A DNA stretch of 64,000 nucleotides, taken from positions 225,494-289,493 of the forward strand of contig NVTE01000003.1 in assembly GCA_002401455.1 (NCBI GenBank). The letters run 5' to 3'. Below, piece by piece: positions 9,104 through 16,044 of this stretch (the first letter of the stretch is position 1; each line of letters starts with the position of its first letter). Position numbers and translations under genes: made by a program. Source of the stretch: Alphaproteobacteria bacterium (lineage in GTDB: Bacteria > Pseudomonadota > Alphaproteobacteria > Sphingomonadales > Emcibacteraceae). Under the pieces are notes generated by a model. That model was not told the origin of the DNA, did no database searches, and saw only the letters and a list, made by a program, of their open reading frames with translations.

Positions 9104-9865
9104 TTAGTTTAATGCAGCGATCCGCTTATCAATAAGGATAAGTATGGTTTGATATTCAGTTTTTAAATCTGAAACTTCGCTTGTCGCATTAGCCGTGAAA
9201 CTGTAACGCCAGTTTACATAATTTTTAAATTCTCGGCTCTTTAAAAGAGGTGTAAAATCTTCCAATGGTTCAACAGGATATTGTTTTTGTTGATTAGGCG
9301 AATGAATTATGTTTTTCGAATGTTGTTGAAATTGCAAACTATCATAGTTTTTGATTAAAAAAGGCTCTACACCACTTTTTAAGAAATCATATATATCCAT
9401 TTCCATTAGTTTTACCTCTTGATAGAAGACATCAATATTTTGCAGGGCTTTTCTTAGCTCAATATCATCTATAATCGAAAACTTGCCTGAACTTTTCATT
9501 TCATCCAGCGTCGTCCTATGTTGTCCAAGAATACCCATTGCATAAAGACATTGATATACCAAATGATCCATCTCATCGCTTGTGATCGTGGGGACTTCCA
9601 ACTTGCTTTGCTGTATTAAACGATAACAGGCATCGGAAATTTTATATAAATCGTCCAGCCGGCTATCCGCTAATGTTATCGATGTTTCCAAATCAGCTCT
9701 CAAACTCAAAAGATACTGACCTTCTGTACCGCGCAATTGGCGCTTTTCATTCCATTCGGTCATCATCATGCCGAGGAAAATACCCACGACAACAACAATC
9801 ACATCAAGGCCGACGGCAAACCAGTTTTGATCGACGATATGTTTCGTAAATTTACGTAAGATCAT
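9104..9865 (-). CDS. Membrane-anchored protein, DUF6090-like
   Basis: A 253-residue protein of unknown function. One membrane helix lies near residues 15-35 (FAVGLDVIVVVVGIFLGMMM), followed at once by TEWNEKRQ, the helix-plus-WNE signature of the DUF6090-like group, and then a long soluble, probably helical part. The start is placed at the ATG at 9865: GGAG lies eight bases before it and the membrane segment follows. An upstream in-frame ATG at 9904 would add 13 residues encoded out of frame in repeat R3. The repeat-borne micro-ORF of R3 ends 14 bases inside this gene. AT-rich like its neighbours. Confidence 0.65.
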   Translation of the reverse strand: MILRKFTKHIVDQNWFAVGLDVIVVVVGIFLGMMMTEWNEKRQLRGTEGQYLLSLRADLETSITLADSRLDDLYKISDACYRLIQQSKLEVPTITSDEMDHLVYQCLYAMGILGQHRTTLDEMKSSGKFSIIDDIELRKALQNIDVFYQEVKLMEMDIYDFLKSGVEPFLIKNYDSLQFQQHSKNIIHSPNQQKQYPVEPLEDFTPLLKSREFKNYVNWRYSFTANATSEVSDLKTEYQTILILIDKRIAALN

Positions 9866-9908
9866 TTTGTATTCTCCGTTCAATCCAAAACTGCCATTTA
9901 GCATCCAT
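9852..9908 (-). other. Repeat-borne micro-ORF overlapping the DUF6090-like start
   Basis: In repeat R3 the former oplAH start (ATG 9908, GGAGAGAAAA before it) opens an 18-codon frame, [18 protein letters not shown], that stops at 9852. The stop lies 14 bases past the start codon of the DUF6090-like gene (9865). The arrangement would permit translational coupling or leader-type control, but could be an accident of the insertion. No evidence of expression is available from sequence. Confidence 0.4.
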
Positions 9909-10125
9909 TTTTCTCTCCAAACCCGCAGTAAACTGCGGATGTCATTTTTTTACACAACGTTTACCCGGCAACCTACGCGCCAATAAAATCAATGGATTAC
10001 ATCCCTATTTTTGACAAGCCGTTGACACATGGGAGCAAAATTTTGCTGATTTTAATAGTGATAGCATACCCAATATCATTTGTGAGGTGTTGATATATTT
10101 TTGCAGGCAAATAAAATGAAGCGAT
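9881..10125 (-). repeat. Repeat copy R3
   Basis: Third copy, filling the gap between the DUF6090-like gene and the 2OG oxygenase remnant. It runs from CAATCCAAAAC to about 10125, where the oxygenase reading frame ends. The leader hairpin is strengthened (CCGCAGT/ACTGCGG). The middle dyad is a perfect AGCAAAATTTTGCT at 10034-10047, and the far dyad reads TTTGC-AG-GCAAA, where both arms changed relative to R1 (TTTAC/GTAAA). The -35 is weak (TTGGCG) and no good -10 is seen. Confidence 0.85.
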
Positions 10126-10131
10126 AGTGGT

Positions 10132-10792
10132 TCATCTTTTTTCGGGGCTTTCTAACCCTCGAAACCATCCGGCGATACTAAACCTCTCCCGACGCGCTTG
10201 TAGCACTTCATGGGGGAAATCCTCGCTTAAGAAAAGAACAAAATTCCCCATTTTGGGGGTAATGGTTTTAAGGGGGGGGGCTATGTCCATTTTCAGGATA
10301 GAGCAGCAGGGTCCCGTTGTCCTCTTTCCGCCAATGGGCATTGAGGTAAAGCACCGTAGACAAAATCCTGTTACTACGCCCTTTTAGCGCGTCAATATGC
10401 TTTTGATAAAAAGCACCCACAGGATATTTTGAAAAATGCGCCTCAAAATCAGAGAGTCCCATAAATAAGCGTTGATTTAAGCCTATCCGCAAAACCTCCA
10501 TTGCTGAAAGAAAATCCGCTTCTGCAGGGTCATCTGCGTCAATCCAGGCAATACGGTCTGACCGGACACGCTTATTGAGATGGTGCCCCTGATGGCGGCC
10601 GATCCCGGCCGGTTTCCATTTATCACCTGTCAGACTTTGTGACCGCTGGTAGAGGTTCTGCAATAGGCTTTTTCTAAACACATCCTCTAAAACAAAATAT
10701 CCATCCCGGTGCAAAGCGGCAGCAATAGCATCAAGAGTTTGCTCATCAAACCCTTCACTCAAATTATTGTCTTCCTCCTCTAGGTCGCTCAT
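10132..10792 (-). pseudogene. 2OG-Fe(II) oxygenase (prolyl 4-hydroxylase-like), frameshifted at a C9 tract
   Basis: An Fe(II)/2-oxoglutarate dioxygenase split by one frameshift. The first part (ATG at 10792, GAGGA upstream) has a DGYFVLEDVF start and the HxD iron ligands in YQKHIDALKGRSNRI, then LYLNAHW and LLLYPENG. It ends after GHSPPP at a run of nine C on the minus strand (10272-10280). The remainder in another frame has GNFVLFLSEDFPHEVLQARRERFSIAGWF, supplying the distal His ligand and the Arg that binds 2-oxoglutarate. Eight C would join them into about 220 residues. As written, the translated product lacks half of its active site. Repeat R4 lies just upstream. Phase variation, ribosomal or polymerase slippage, decay and sequencing error are all possible. 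Confidence 0.85.
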
Positions 10793-10858
10793 TAAGTTAT
10801 CTTTTCCTCGCACTTTTATGATTGAAGAACAATGTGGTTTGATCGCTTGTCACTAGGG

Positions 10859-11110
10859 CAATCCAGAACTTGCAGCCCTGTTTTTGACAAGCTGTTAACA
10901 TGTGGTAGCAAAATTATGCTCAGTTGGATAGTGATGGTATGACAAATAGCAGTGGTGGGTTGGTGACAGAAATTTACACGTACATAAAATGAAGTCGGAA
11001 AGTATCAATCCATGGTATGATCTAAAGGACGAAGGACTGTCATTTCAGGCAGTAACATGACGTAAATTGTTCCAAAGGTAAGGGGTTTTGAGTGTCTGCT
11101 TTCGACTGTG
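10859..11110 (-). repeat. Repeat copy R4 (internally deleted)
   Basis: Fourth copy, directly upstream of the 2OG oxygenase gene. It begins with the shared CAATCCAGAAC end but then jumps to TTGCAGCCCTG. Compared with R1 about 104 bp are missing, exactly the part with promoter, leader hairpin, ribosome site and ATG. The upstream half is well kept, with AGCAAAATTATGCT, a GTTGGTGACAG segment and the long CATGGTATGATCTAAAG tail shared with R2, to about 11110. The rest of the 10814-11263 gap shows no gene. Confidence 0.78.
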
Positions 11111-11263
11111 ATCTCAAGTAGTCGGCGCAACACTTTACTATAATATAGCAAGAGAGGGCGTGAGATATAATTTTTTCACCCCTATCACCCTAACGGATGT
11201 CAACAGATCGCGAGGCCACTGGGCGGTCATTGTGAGATTTAATAGGCTATAATTTTAGAGGGA

Positions 11264-11479
11264 CTACTTTTTCGCCTTGGCTTCTTCTTCAGCCGCCAAT
11301 CTTAAGGCTTTTAACCGGTCCATTTTTCCCCGGGTTTTGTCTGTTCGGTCTTTTTTTTGTTTAATGAGTGTCTTATTATCGTTTTTAGGGGGTTTGCGAT
11401 CTTTAAATTCGGGTTGATCACCGCGCTCAATAGCCGCTATCATTTTGTCATCGGCGGTGTTTGGTCGTATTGCTGCCAT
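11264..11479 (-). CDS. Small highly charged hypothetical protein
   Basis: A 71-residue protein starting MAAIRPNTADDKMIAAIERGDQ, followed by a lysine/arginine/aspartate-rich middle (KDRKPPKNDNK, KQKKDRTDKTRGK) and a helical KALRLAAEEEAKAKK tail. No membrane segment, signal peptide or family motif that I recognise. AAGG precedes the ATG at 11479. Composition suggests a soluble, partly disordered, possibly nucleic-acid-contacting protein, but that is inference. It lies between repeat R4 and the caspase-like gene, divergent from the latter. Confidence 0.6.
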   Translation of the reverse strand: MAAIRPNTADDKMIAAIERGDQPEFKDRKPPKNDNKTLIKQKKDRTDKTRGKMDRLKALRLAAEEEAKAKK

Positions 11480-11647
11480 GAGGCTACCTTCTCTGTTTTA
11501 TGTTGCTTACTAAGGTTAAAAGCATTTTTTAGCCTAGACAACGAACCCGCTTATTAGGCAAGGTTTTGTGAGGAAACTCAATACTTATTATTATAAATTA
11601 TAATTTAGATGCCTGCAGAAAACTAGATATAAAACCAAAAAAATAAA

Positions 11648-11690
11648 GGGGTTGTAATTCTATTTTTTGCAATTCGTTAAGGGTGTAAAG
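11648..11690 (-). repeat. Possible degenerate repeat fragment R6
   Basis: In the 307-bp gap before the caspase-like gene, TTGTAATTCTATTTTTTGC and the following AATTCGTTAA resemble the core of R1 (TTGCAACCCTATTTTTGAC, AAGCCGTTGA) in the same orientation. Only about 30 bp align, with roughly two thirds identical, so chance similarity is not excluded. I see nothing else in this gap apart from AT-rich DNA. Confidence 0.3.
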
Positions 11691-11786
11691 AGAATAATCT
11701 ATGATATTGCCTCAATTATTTGATCTACGGGTTGCCTCACCGATCGGAAAATGTTTTAGTGAGGGTCTAAATTGGGAAGAAATTGC

Positions 11787-12593
11787 ATGTGGAAAAACGC
11801 TTTACTCAGTGCTGCTCTCGTTGTTTTCATGGTTGGCCTTGCCCCAGGTAACGGCTATGCTGATGATGAAAAGGTCAAACGTTTTGCCCTGGTGATTGGC
11901 AATCAAAATTATATCGTTTCTCCTTTGAAAAATTCAGCCAATGATGCCCGGTCCATTTCAAAAGCCCTTCTTAAAATTGGTTTTGATGTCACCACAGCCT
12001 ACGACCTATCTTCACAAGGCTTTGCGCAATCAATTACAGCGTTTTATGACCATATAAAAACTGAAGGGAATAGGAAAAGCCTCGCTTTTTTCTATTATGC
12101 GGGCCACGCGGTACAAGTTAATCATCGTAACTATCTGGTGCCCGTGGAAATGGATTTCACTCAGGATGAGAATTGGGCTGATAAACTTTTTGACATCAAT
12201 CAGTTGTTTGCAAGTTTTCCCAAACATATAGCAATGCAGAATGTGGTCGTTTTAGATGCGTGTCGCAATAATCCGTTTAAGGGTATGGATGACGGGTTAT
12301 ATGCTGACGGTCTTGCGCCGCTGAGAGCGCCGGCAAATACCTTAATCGCCTATGCAACGGAGCCCGGAAGCGTTGCGAGCGACGGAAAAGGCAAAAATGG
12401 GGTTTATACAAAATATTTCCTCAAATCTTTGAAGAACAAAGTGACGATTGAGGAGATGTTCAAAAAAGTGCGTAAAGGCGTGTCAAAAGAAACCAGGAAA
12501 AAGCAAATTCCCTGGGAACATTCGTCGCTGTTAGAGGACGTTTTTTTAAACCCGCCCAAAAACAGAAAAATGCCCGCTCTGGTGACATTTTAA
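11787..12593 (+). CDS. Secreted caspase-like (peptidase C14) protein
   Basis: A 268-residue metacaspase/caspase-fold cysteine protease with an N-terminal signal peptide (MWKNALLSAALVVFMV, cleavage likely after GYA near residue 25). It starts the fold with RFALVIGNQNY and PLKNSANDARSISKALLKIGFDV. The catalytic pair is His107 (FYYAGHAVQ) and Cys159 (VVLDACRNNPF). It ends soon after the p10-like part, with no extra domains. The ATG at 11787 is preferred over a TTG at 11772 because the signal peptide starts there. Bacterial relatives cleave after basic residues, but the target here is unknown. It is convergent with the barrel-like gene nine bases downstream. Confidence 0.88.
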   Translation: MWKNALLSAALVVFMVGLAPGNGYADDEKVKRFALVIGNQNYIVSPLKNSANDARSISKALLKIGFDVTTAYDLSSQGFAQSITAFYDHIKTEGNRKSLAFFYYAGHAVQVNHRNYLVPVEMDFTQDENWADKLFDINQLFASFPKHIAMQNVVVLDACRNNPFKGMDDGLYADGLAPLRAPANTLIAYATEPGSVASDGKGKNGVYTKYFLKSLKNKVTIEEMFKKVRKGVSKETRKKQIPWEHSSLLEDVFLNPPKNRKMPALVTF

Positions 12594-12602
12594 TAAGCCA
12601 TC

Positions 12603-13406
12603 TTAGTAAACATAGGCTAGTCCAACATGTAAACTGGTGGTTTTATCCGTAATATTTTCAAAGGTATGGCCATCAATCTGGATGTCTTGCTTATAGCTGT
12701 TAATCTTAAACTTGGTTTGAAAAAGGACATTACTTGACAGTGGCATAGTCCAACTGACCCCGACACTAATACCTGTTATATCTCCTTTTACTCTCCCTGT
12801 TAGATCATCGAATTCAAGCTCTTCTTCCTCCTCTTCATCTTCGTCAGTATTCGCGCCAAACTGATTGATGCCGTCGAGCATTGCATAAGCAACAGAGAAA
12901 TTTAAGTTGCCGGCTTTTTCAAACTTAAATGTATATCCAGTGCCAATGTAAGGTCCTTTTTGTTGATAAAACTCGGCGACTGTAATGGGAACACCTTCAT
13001 CCTCACTGTCCCGAGAAGTGAAATCCATTGTTGTTTTGCCCGACTTATAGCCGGCAAAAACAGACCAATTCGGCATTGCTTGATAGGCAAGTGTAATATC
13101 CAGGTCACGTCGTGAGGCTTTTCCTATATCCTCTTCTTCTGACACATTTGCGTCATTAAGGGCAAAACTCCCATTGACGGACAACTGCCACTTATCTTTA
13201 ATTGCGCCGATCATAATATTGGCGCTAGAAAAGCTAATACTATGATCCAGTTTCTCAGGAAAAGAAAAATTACTATACCCCAATGACGCGCCTGCAATAA
13301 AGCGGATGTCTTCAAAAGTATCTTCAGCTGATGTTGAGAATGCTATGGTTGAAGAAAGAAGTATGATGGAAATGAGTTTAGTTAACAAATAGGTGTGTTT
13401 AATCAT
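12603..13406 (-). CDS. Probable outer-membrane beta-barrel protein
   Basis: A 267-residue exported protein. The signal peptide runs to about residue 27 (LISIILLSSTIAFSTSAED). The mature part is a series of alternating, aromatic-rich strands such as FIAGASLGYSNFSF, DITLAYQAMPNWSVFAGYK and LNFSVAYAML, and it ends in SLHVGLAYVY, a barrel-type C-terminal strand with a terminal aromatic residue. A strongly acidic loop of glutamates and aspartates lies near residues 190-205. No family name can be given. Its stop lies nine bases from that of the caspase-like gene, facing it. Confidence 0.65.
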   Translation of the reverse strand: MIKHTYLLTKLISIILLSSTIAFSTSAEDTFEDIRFIAGASLGYSNFSFPEKLDHSISFSSANIMIGAIKDKWQLSVNGSFALNDANVSEEEDIGKASRRDLDITLAYQAMPNWSVFAGYKSGKTTMDFTSRDSEDEGVPITVAEFYQQKGPYIGTGYTFKFEKAGNLNFSVAYAMLDGINQFGANTDEDEEEEEELEFDDLTGRVKGDITGISVGVSWTMPLSSNVLFQTKFKINSYKQDIQIDGHTFENITDKTTSLHVGLAYVY

Positions 13407-13547
13407 GAATAAACTCTTATGTTATGAGATTTGGCGACGGGCTGATGGTAGAGGGTAAGTGCTTAGGAAATATAATCGTTTGTCTGGATATTTTCTGAAA
13501 TATATTATACGGTACTAAACATATTTAATGTTCTTAAGGCAAGTATT

Positions 13548-13754
13548 ATGAAACTGAGACGTTTATTTATTCTGCTACCGCTTTCTCTGATAGCGTGTAA
13601 TTCTAATACCGTAGTCGACGATGTGCCGCCGCAAATCCAGTCAGGGAATGATAGTTCCTCATCAGAGAAAATGGATGCTGATGGTGTTAAAGACCGTGGT
13701 TATGATCCTTGCAAGATCAATCCTCAGCTAGAGATTTGCAAAAAAAATCCATGA
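13548..13754 (+). CDS. Small lipoprotein
   Basis: A 68-residue protein with a lipobox (SLIAC, Cys17) after a short hydrophobic segment (RLFILLPLSLIAC). The mature part is polar and serine/aspartate-rich with two further cysteines in YDPCKINPQLEICKKNP. No function is apparent. Its stop overlaps the start of the next gene by four bases (ATGA at 13751-13754), so the two are translated together. Confidence 0.68.
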   Translation: MKLRRLFILLPLSLIACNSNTVVDDVPPQIQSGNDSSSSEKMDADGVKDRGYDPCKINPQLEICKKNP

Positions 13755-14308
13755 ATAAGCATGAGGAAAGGCTTCAATTCTATGAGATAACAGGGACGTG
13801 GTTATCAGCAATAATAATGATTATTGGGGGTGTTTTTGGTATTTTCCAATATCTAGAACATAAGAACGATGTGAGAATTGAAAGGTCGATGACCTTTGTC
13901 GAAAGATTTCAAGACAACACGGTGACCTTAAGTGCACGTAAAAATCTATCCCAAAGTATAGATGGTAAAATCGATGAGCTGAATGCCTTGCTGAGTAATA
14001 AAGACCTAAAGGCGGAAGAGTTATCAGCCTTGTTTGATGCTGAAATTGTCAAGCTTGTTAAACAAGACGTATTAACCGAGCATTTAAAGCATATTTTCAC
14101 TTTTTATGAGCAACTGGTTTATTGTGTTGAAATGGAACTCTGTGATCGGGACGTGGCCGATATGTTCTTTGAAACGGAAGCAAAATCACTGATCAGGACG
14201 TATTATCCTTATATATGTTATATCCGCAAAGAATGGCATAATACTGAGGTGTATGCTTCAATTGTGAGATTTTATATTGGTGAAAATTCAGAAATATGTA
14301 GGGAATAG
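13751..14308 (+). CDS. Single-pass membrane protein of unknown function
   Basis: A 185-residue protein with a short N-terminal stretch, one membrane helix near residues 12-35 (WLSAIIMIIGGVFGIFQYL) and a mainly helical C-terminal domain with several cysteines and aromatic residues. The topology resembles a group of small helical membrane-anchored proteins often found in accessory regions, but I cannot name a family. The ATG at 13751 overlaps the stop of the preceding lipoprotein gene; an in-frame ATG at 13709 would lie inside that gene and is less likely. Confidence 0.65.
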   Translation: MNKHEERLQFYEITGTWLSAIIMIIGGVFGIFQYLEHKNDVRIERSMTFVERFQDNTVTLSARKNLSQSIDGKIDELNALLSNKDLKAEELSALFDAEIVKLVKQDVLTEHLKHIFTFYEQLVYCVEMELCDRDVADMFFETEAKSLIRTYYPYICYIRKEWHNTEVYASIVRFYIGENSEICRE

Positions 14309-14334
14309 AACTTTCCTCAGATTATAAAGCCTGG

Positions 14335-14372
14335 CAATCCAGAACGGCCATTTATTGTCCATATTTTACCTC
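14335..14372 (-). repeat. Repeat copy R5 (end fragment with micro-ORF)
   Basis: Short fifth copy: CAATCCAGAACGGCCATTTA followed by TTGTCCAT and a reduced leader. About 30 of 38 positions match R1. On the minus strand it opens a 24-codon frame (14288-14362) that begins MDNKWPFWIA after a GAGG ribosome-like site, so the oplAH-like start is kept with two changed residues. It marks the right edge of the AT-rich accessory stretch. Confidence 0.6.
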
Positions 14373-14431
14373 TATCTTTCTTTAGGTTACTTGATATAGA
14401 GTATCCTGGAAAAGTTAAAGGAAATAGAAAT

Positions 14432-15157
14432 ATGTCGATCTGGTCTTCAATCATTGGCGGTGCCGCGGGCGGGGCGATTCTCGGGGGACCCATCGGGGCG
14501 ATCATCGGGGCCGTGGCCGGTCATTATCTGGGCAAAAAAATGGGAGACGGGCTCGGGGAGGCCACCGAACAAATCACCTTTACCATCGGGGTCATCGCCC
14601 TGAGTGCCAAGATGGCCAAGGCCGACGGCCATGTGAGCCGGGAAGAAATTGATGCCTTCCGCCAGGCGTTCAAGGTGCCTGAGGGCGAGATGAAAAATGT
14701 CGCCCGGGTCTTTAACCTGGCCAAGCAGGAATCCACCGGCTTTGAGCCCTATGCCTGGCAACTGGCGAAACTATTTCACGACCGGCCGGCGATGCTGGAA
14801 GAATTGCTCTGCATCCTGTTTCATATCGCCCGGGCCGATAATGTCATTCATCCGGCCGAGATGGAGTTTGTCAAAAATGTTTCGGATATTTTTGGCTTCA
14901 GCGCCGCCCAGTTCGATCGGATCAGGGCGGAGAACCTGGGGCCGGATAAGGCAGACCCTTATGAAATTCTGGGCATTACCCGGGCGGCGAGTGATAAGGA
15001 AATAAAATCTGCCTACCGGAAATTGATCAAGGAACATCACCCTGACCTGCTGGCGTCCCAAGGCCTGCCCAAGGAATTCATCGACGTGGCCAACGAAAAA
15101 CTGTCGGTGATTAATGTTGCTTATGACCGTATTGAGAAAGAACGAGGAATGAAATAG
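14432..15157 (+). CDS. DjlA-like co-chaperone (TerB and J domains)
   Basis: A 241-residue protein with a glycine-rich membrane-associating N-terminus (IIGGAAGGAILGGPIGAIIGAVAGHYLG), a TerB-like helical domain near residues 45-150 (ALSAKMAKADGHVSREEIDAF and HIARADNVIHPAEMEFVKNV) and a C-terminal J domain with YEILGIT and the HPD tripeptide (IKEHHPDL). J domains stimulate DnaK ATPase, so it is probably a membrane-tethered DnaK partner. It starts the operon with the EamA transporter gene two bases downstream. GC content rises sharply here compared with the preceding accessory region. Confidence 0.88.
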   Translation: MSIWSSIIGGAAGGAILGGPIGAIIGAVAGHYLGKKMGDGLGEATEQITFTIGVIALSAKMAKADGHVSREEIDAFRQAFKVPEGEMKNVARVFNLAKQESTGFEPYAWQLAKLFHDRPAMLEELLCILFHIARADNVIHPAEMEFVKNVSDIFGFSAAQFDRIRAENLGPDKADPYEILGITRAASDKEIKSAYRKLIKEHHPDLLASQGLPKEFIDVANEKLSVINVAYDRIEKERGMK

Positions 15158-15159
15158 CC

Positions 15160-16044
15160 ATGCCGGTTCATCACCTCCTCTTTGCCTTTGTCGTCTCCAT
15201 CGTCTGGGGAGTGAATTTTGTGGTGATGAAGATTGGCCTGGATTATATGTCGCCGTTTCTGTTTGTTACGGTGCGCTTTACCATTGTGCTGATGTTAATG
15301 CTGCCCTGGTTGCACCTGGTCAAGGGCCAAATGAAGTTGATCATCGGCGTCGCCCTTTGTCTCGGCGGAATTCATTTTACTTTTGTCATCATGGGGCTGG
15401 ATCTGGTGGAAAATATCACCTCCATTATTATCATAGTCCAGATGCATGTGCCGCTGACCCTGATTATGGCGCATTTTTTCCTAAAGGAGAAACTAAGTTA
15501 CTGGCGCAGCAGCGGCATTGTGGTCGCCTTTCTGGGCATATTGATCATCAGCTTTGATCCAGCGATTTTGAGCGAGCGCATTGCCATTGTCATTGTCTTT
15601 ATTGCCACATTATTCTATTCCACTGGGGCTGTCCTCATGCGCAGGCTGCAGGATGTGGGGGTCTTTAACATGCAGGGCTGGACTGCTGTTGTGGCCATTC
15701 CCATTTTGCTCAGCCTGTCGCTTTATACTGAGTCCGGTCAGCTGGACCAGATCAGGGCGATGGATCTGACCGGCTGGAGTACTGTTTTCTATACGGCGGT
15801 CCTGTCGTCTGTTGTCGGTTACGGCGGCATGAATTTTCTGCTGAAACATCATCCAGTGACCTTGATTGCTCCCATATTTCTTAGCACCCCGATCTTTGCC
15901 ACGGTAGCAGCTGTGGTCGTCTTTGATGAGGCCTTGACCGGGCGGTTTCTCGCCGGAGCCAGCCTGACGCTGCTCGGGCTGGCGGTGATCCATCTGCGCG
16001 ATTGGTGGAAGAAACGCCAGGTGGTCGAGGAGTTGTTGCCGTGA
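15160..16044 (+). CDS. EamA/DMT-family exporter
   Basis: A 294-residue inner-membrane protein with about ten membrane helices in two repeated EamA halves. The first carries VSIVWGVNFVVMKIGL near the N-terminus. The second ends in PIFLSTPIFATVAAVVVFDEALTG, the conserved helix pair with an internal glutamate. Such exporters move amino acids, metabolites or drugs; the substrate is unknown. It starts two bases after the djlA-like stop, and its stop overlaps the amidase start (GTGA at 16041-16044). Confidence 0.88.
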   Translation: MPVHHLLFAFVVSIVWGVNFVVMKIGLDYMSPFLFVTVRFTIVLMLMLPWLHLVKGQMKLIIGVALCLGGIHFTFVIMGLDLVENITSIIIIVQMHVPLTLIMAHFFLKEKLSYWRSSGIVVAFLGILIISFDPAILSERIAIVIVFIATLFYSTGAVLMRRLQDVGVFNMQGWTAVVAIPILLSLSLYTESGQLDQIRAMDLTGWSTVFYTAVLSSVVGYGGMNFLLKHHPVTLIAPIFLSTPIFATVAAVVVFDEALTGRFLAGASLTLLGLAVIHLRDWWKKRQVVEELLP

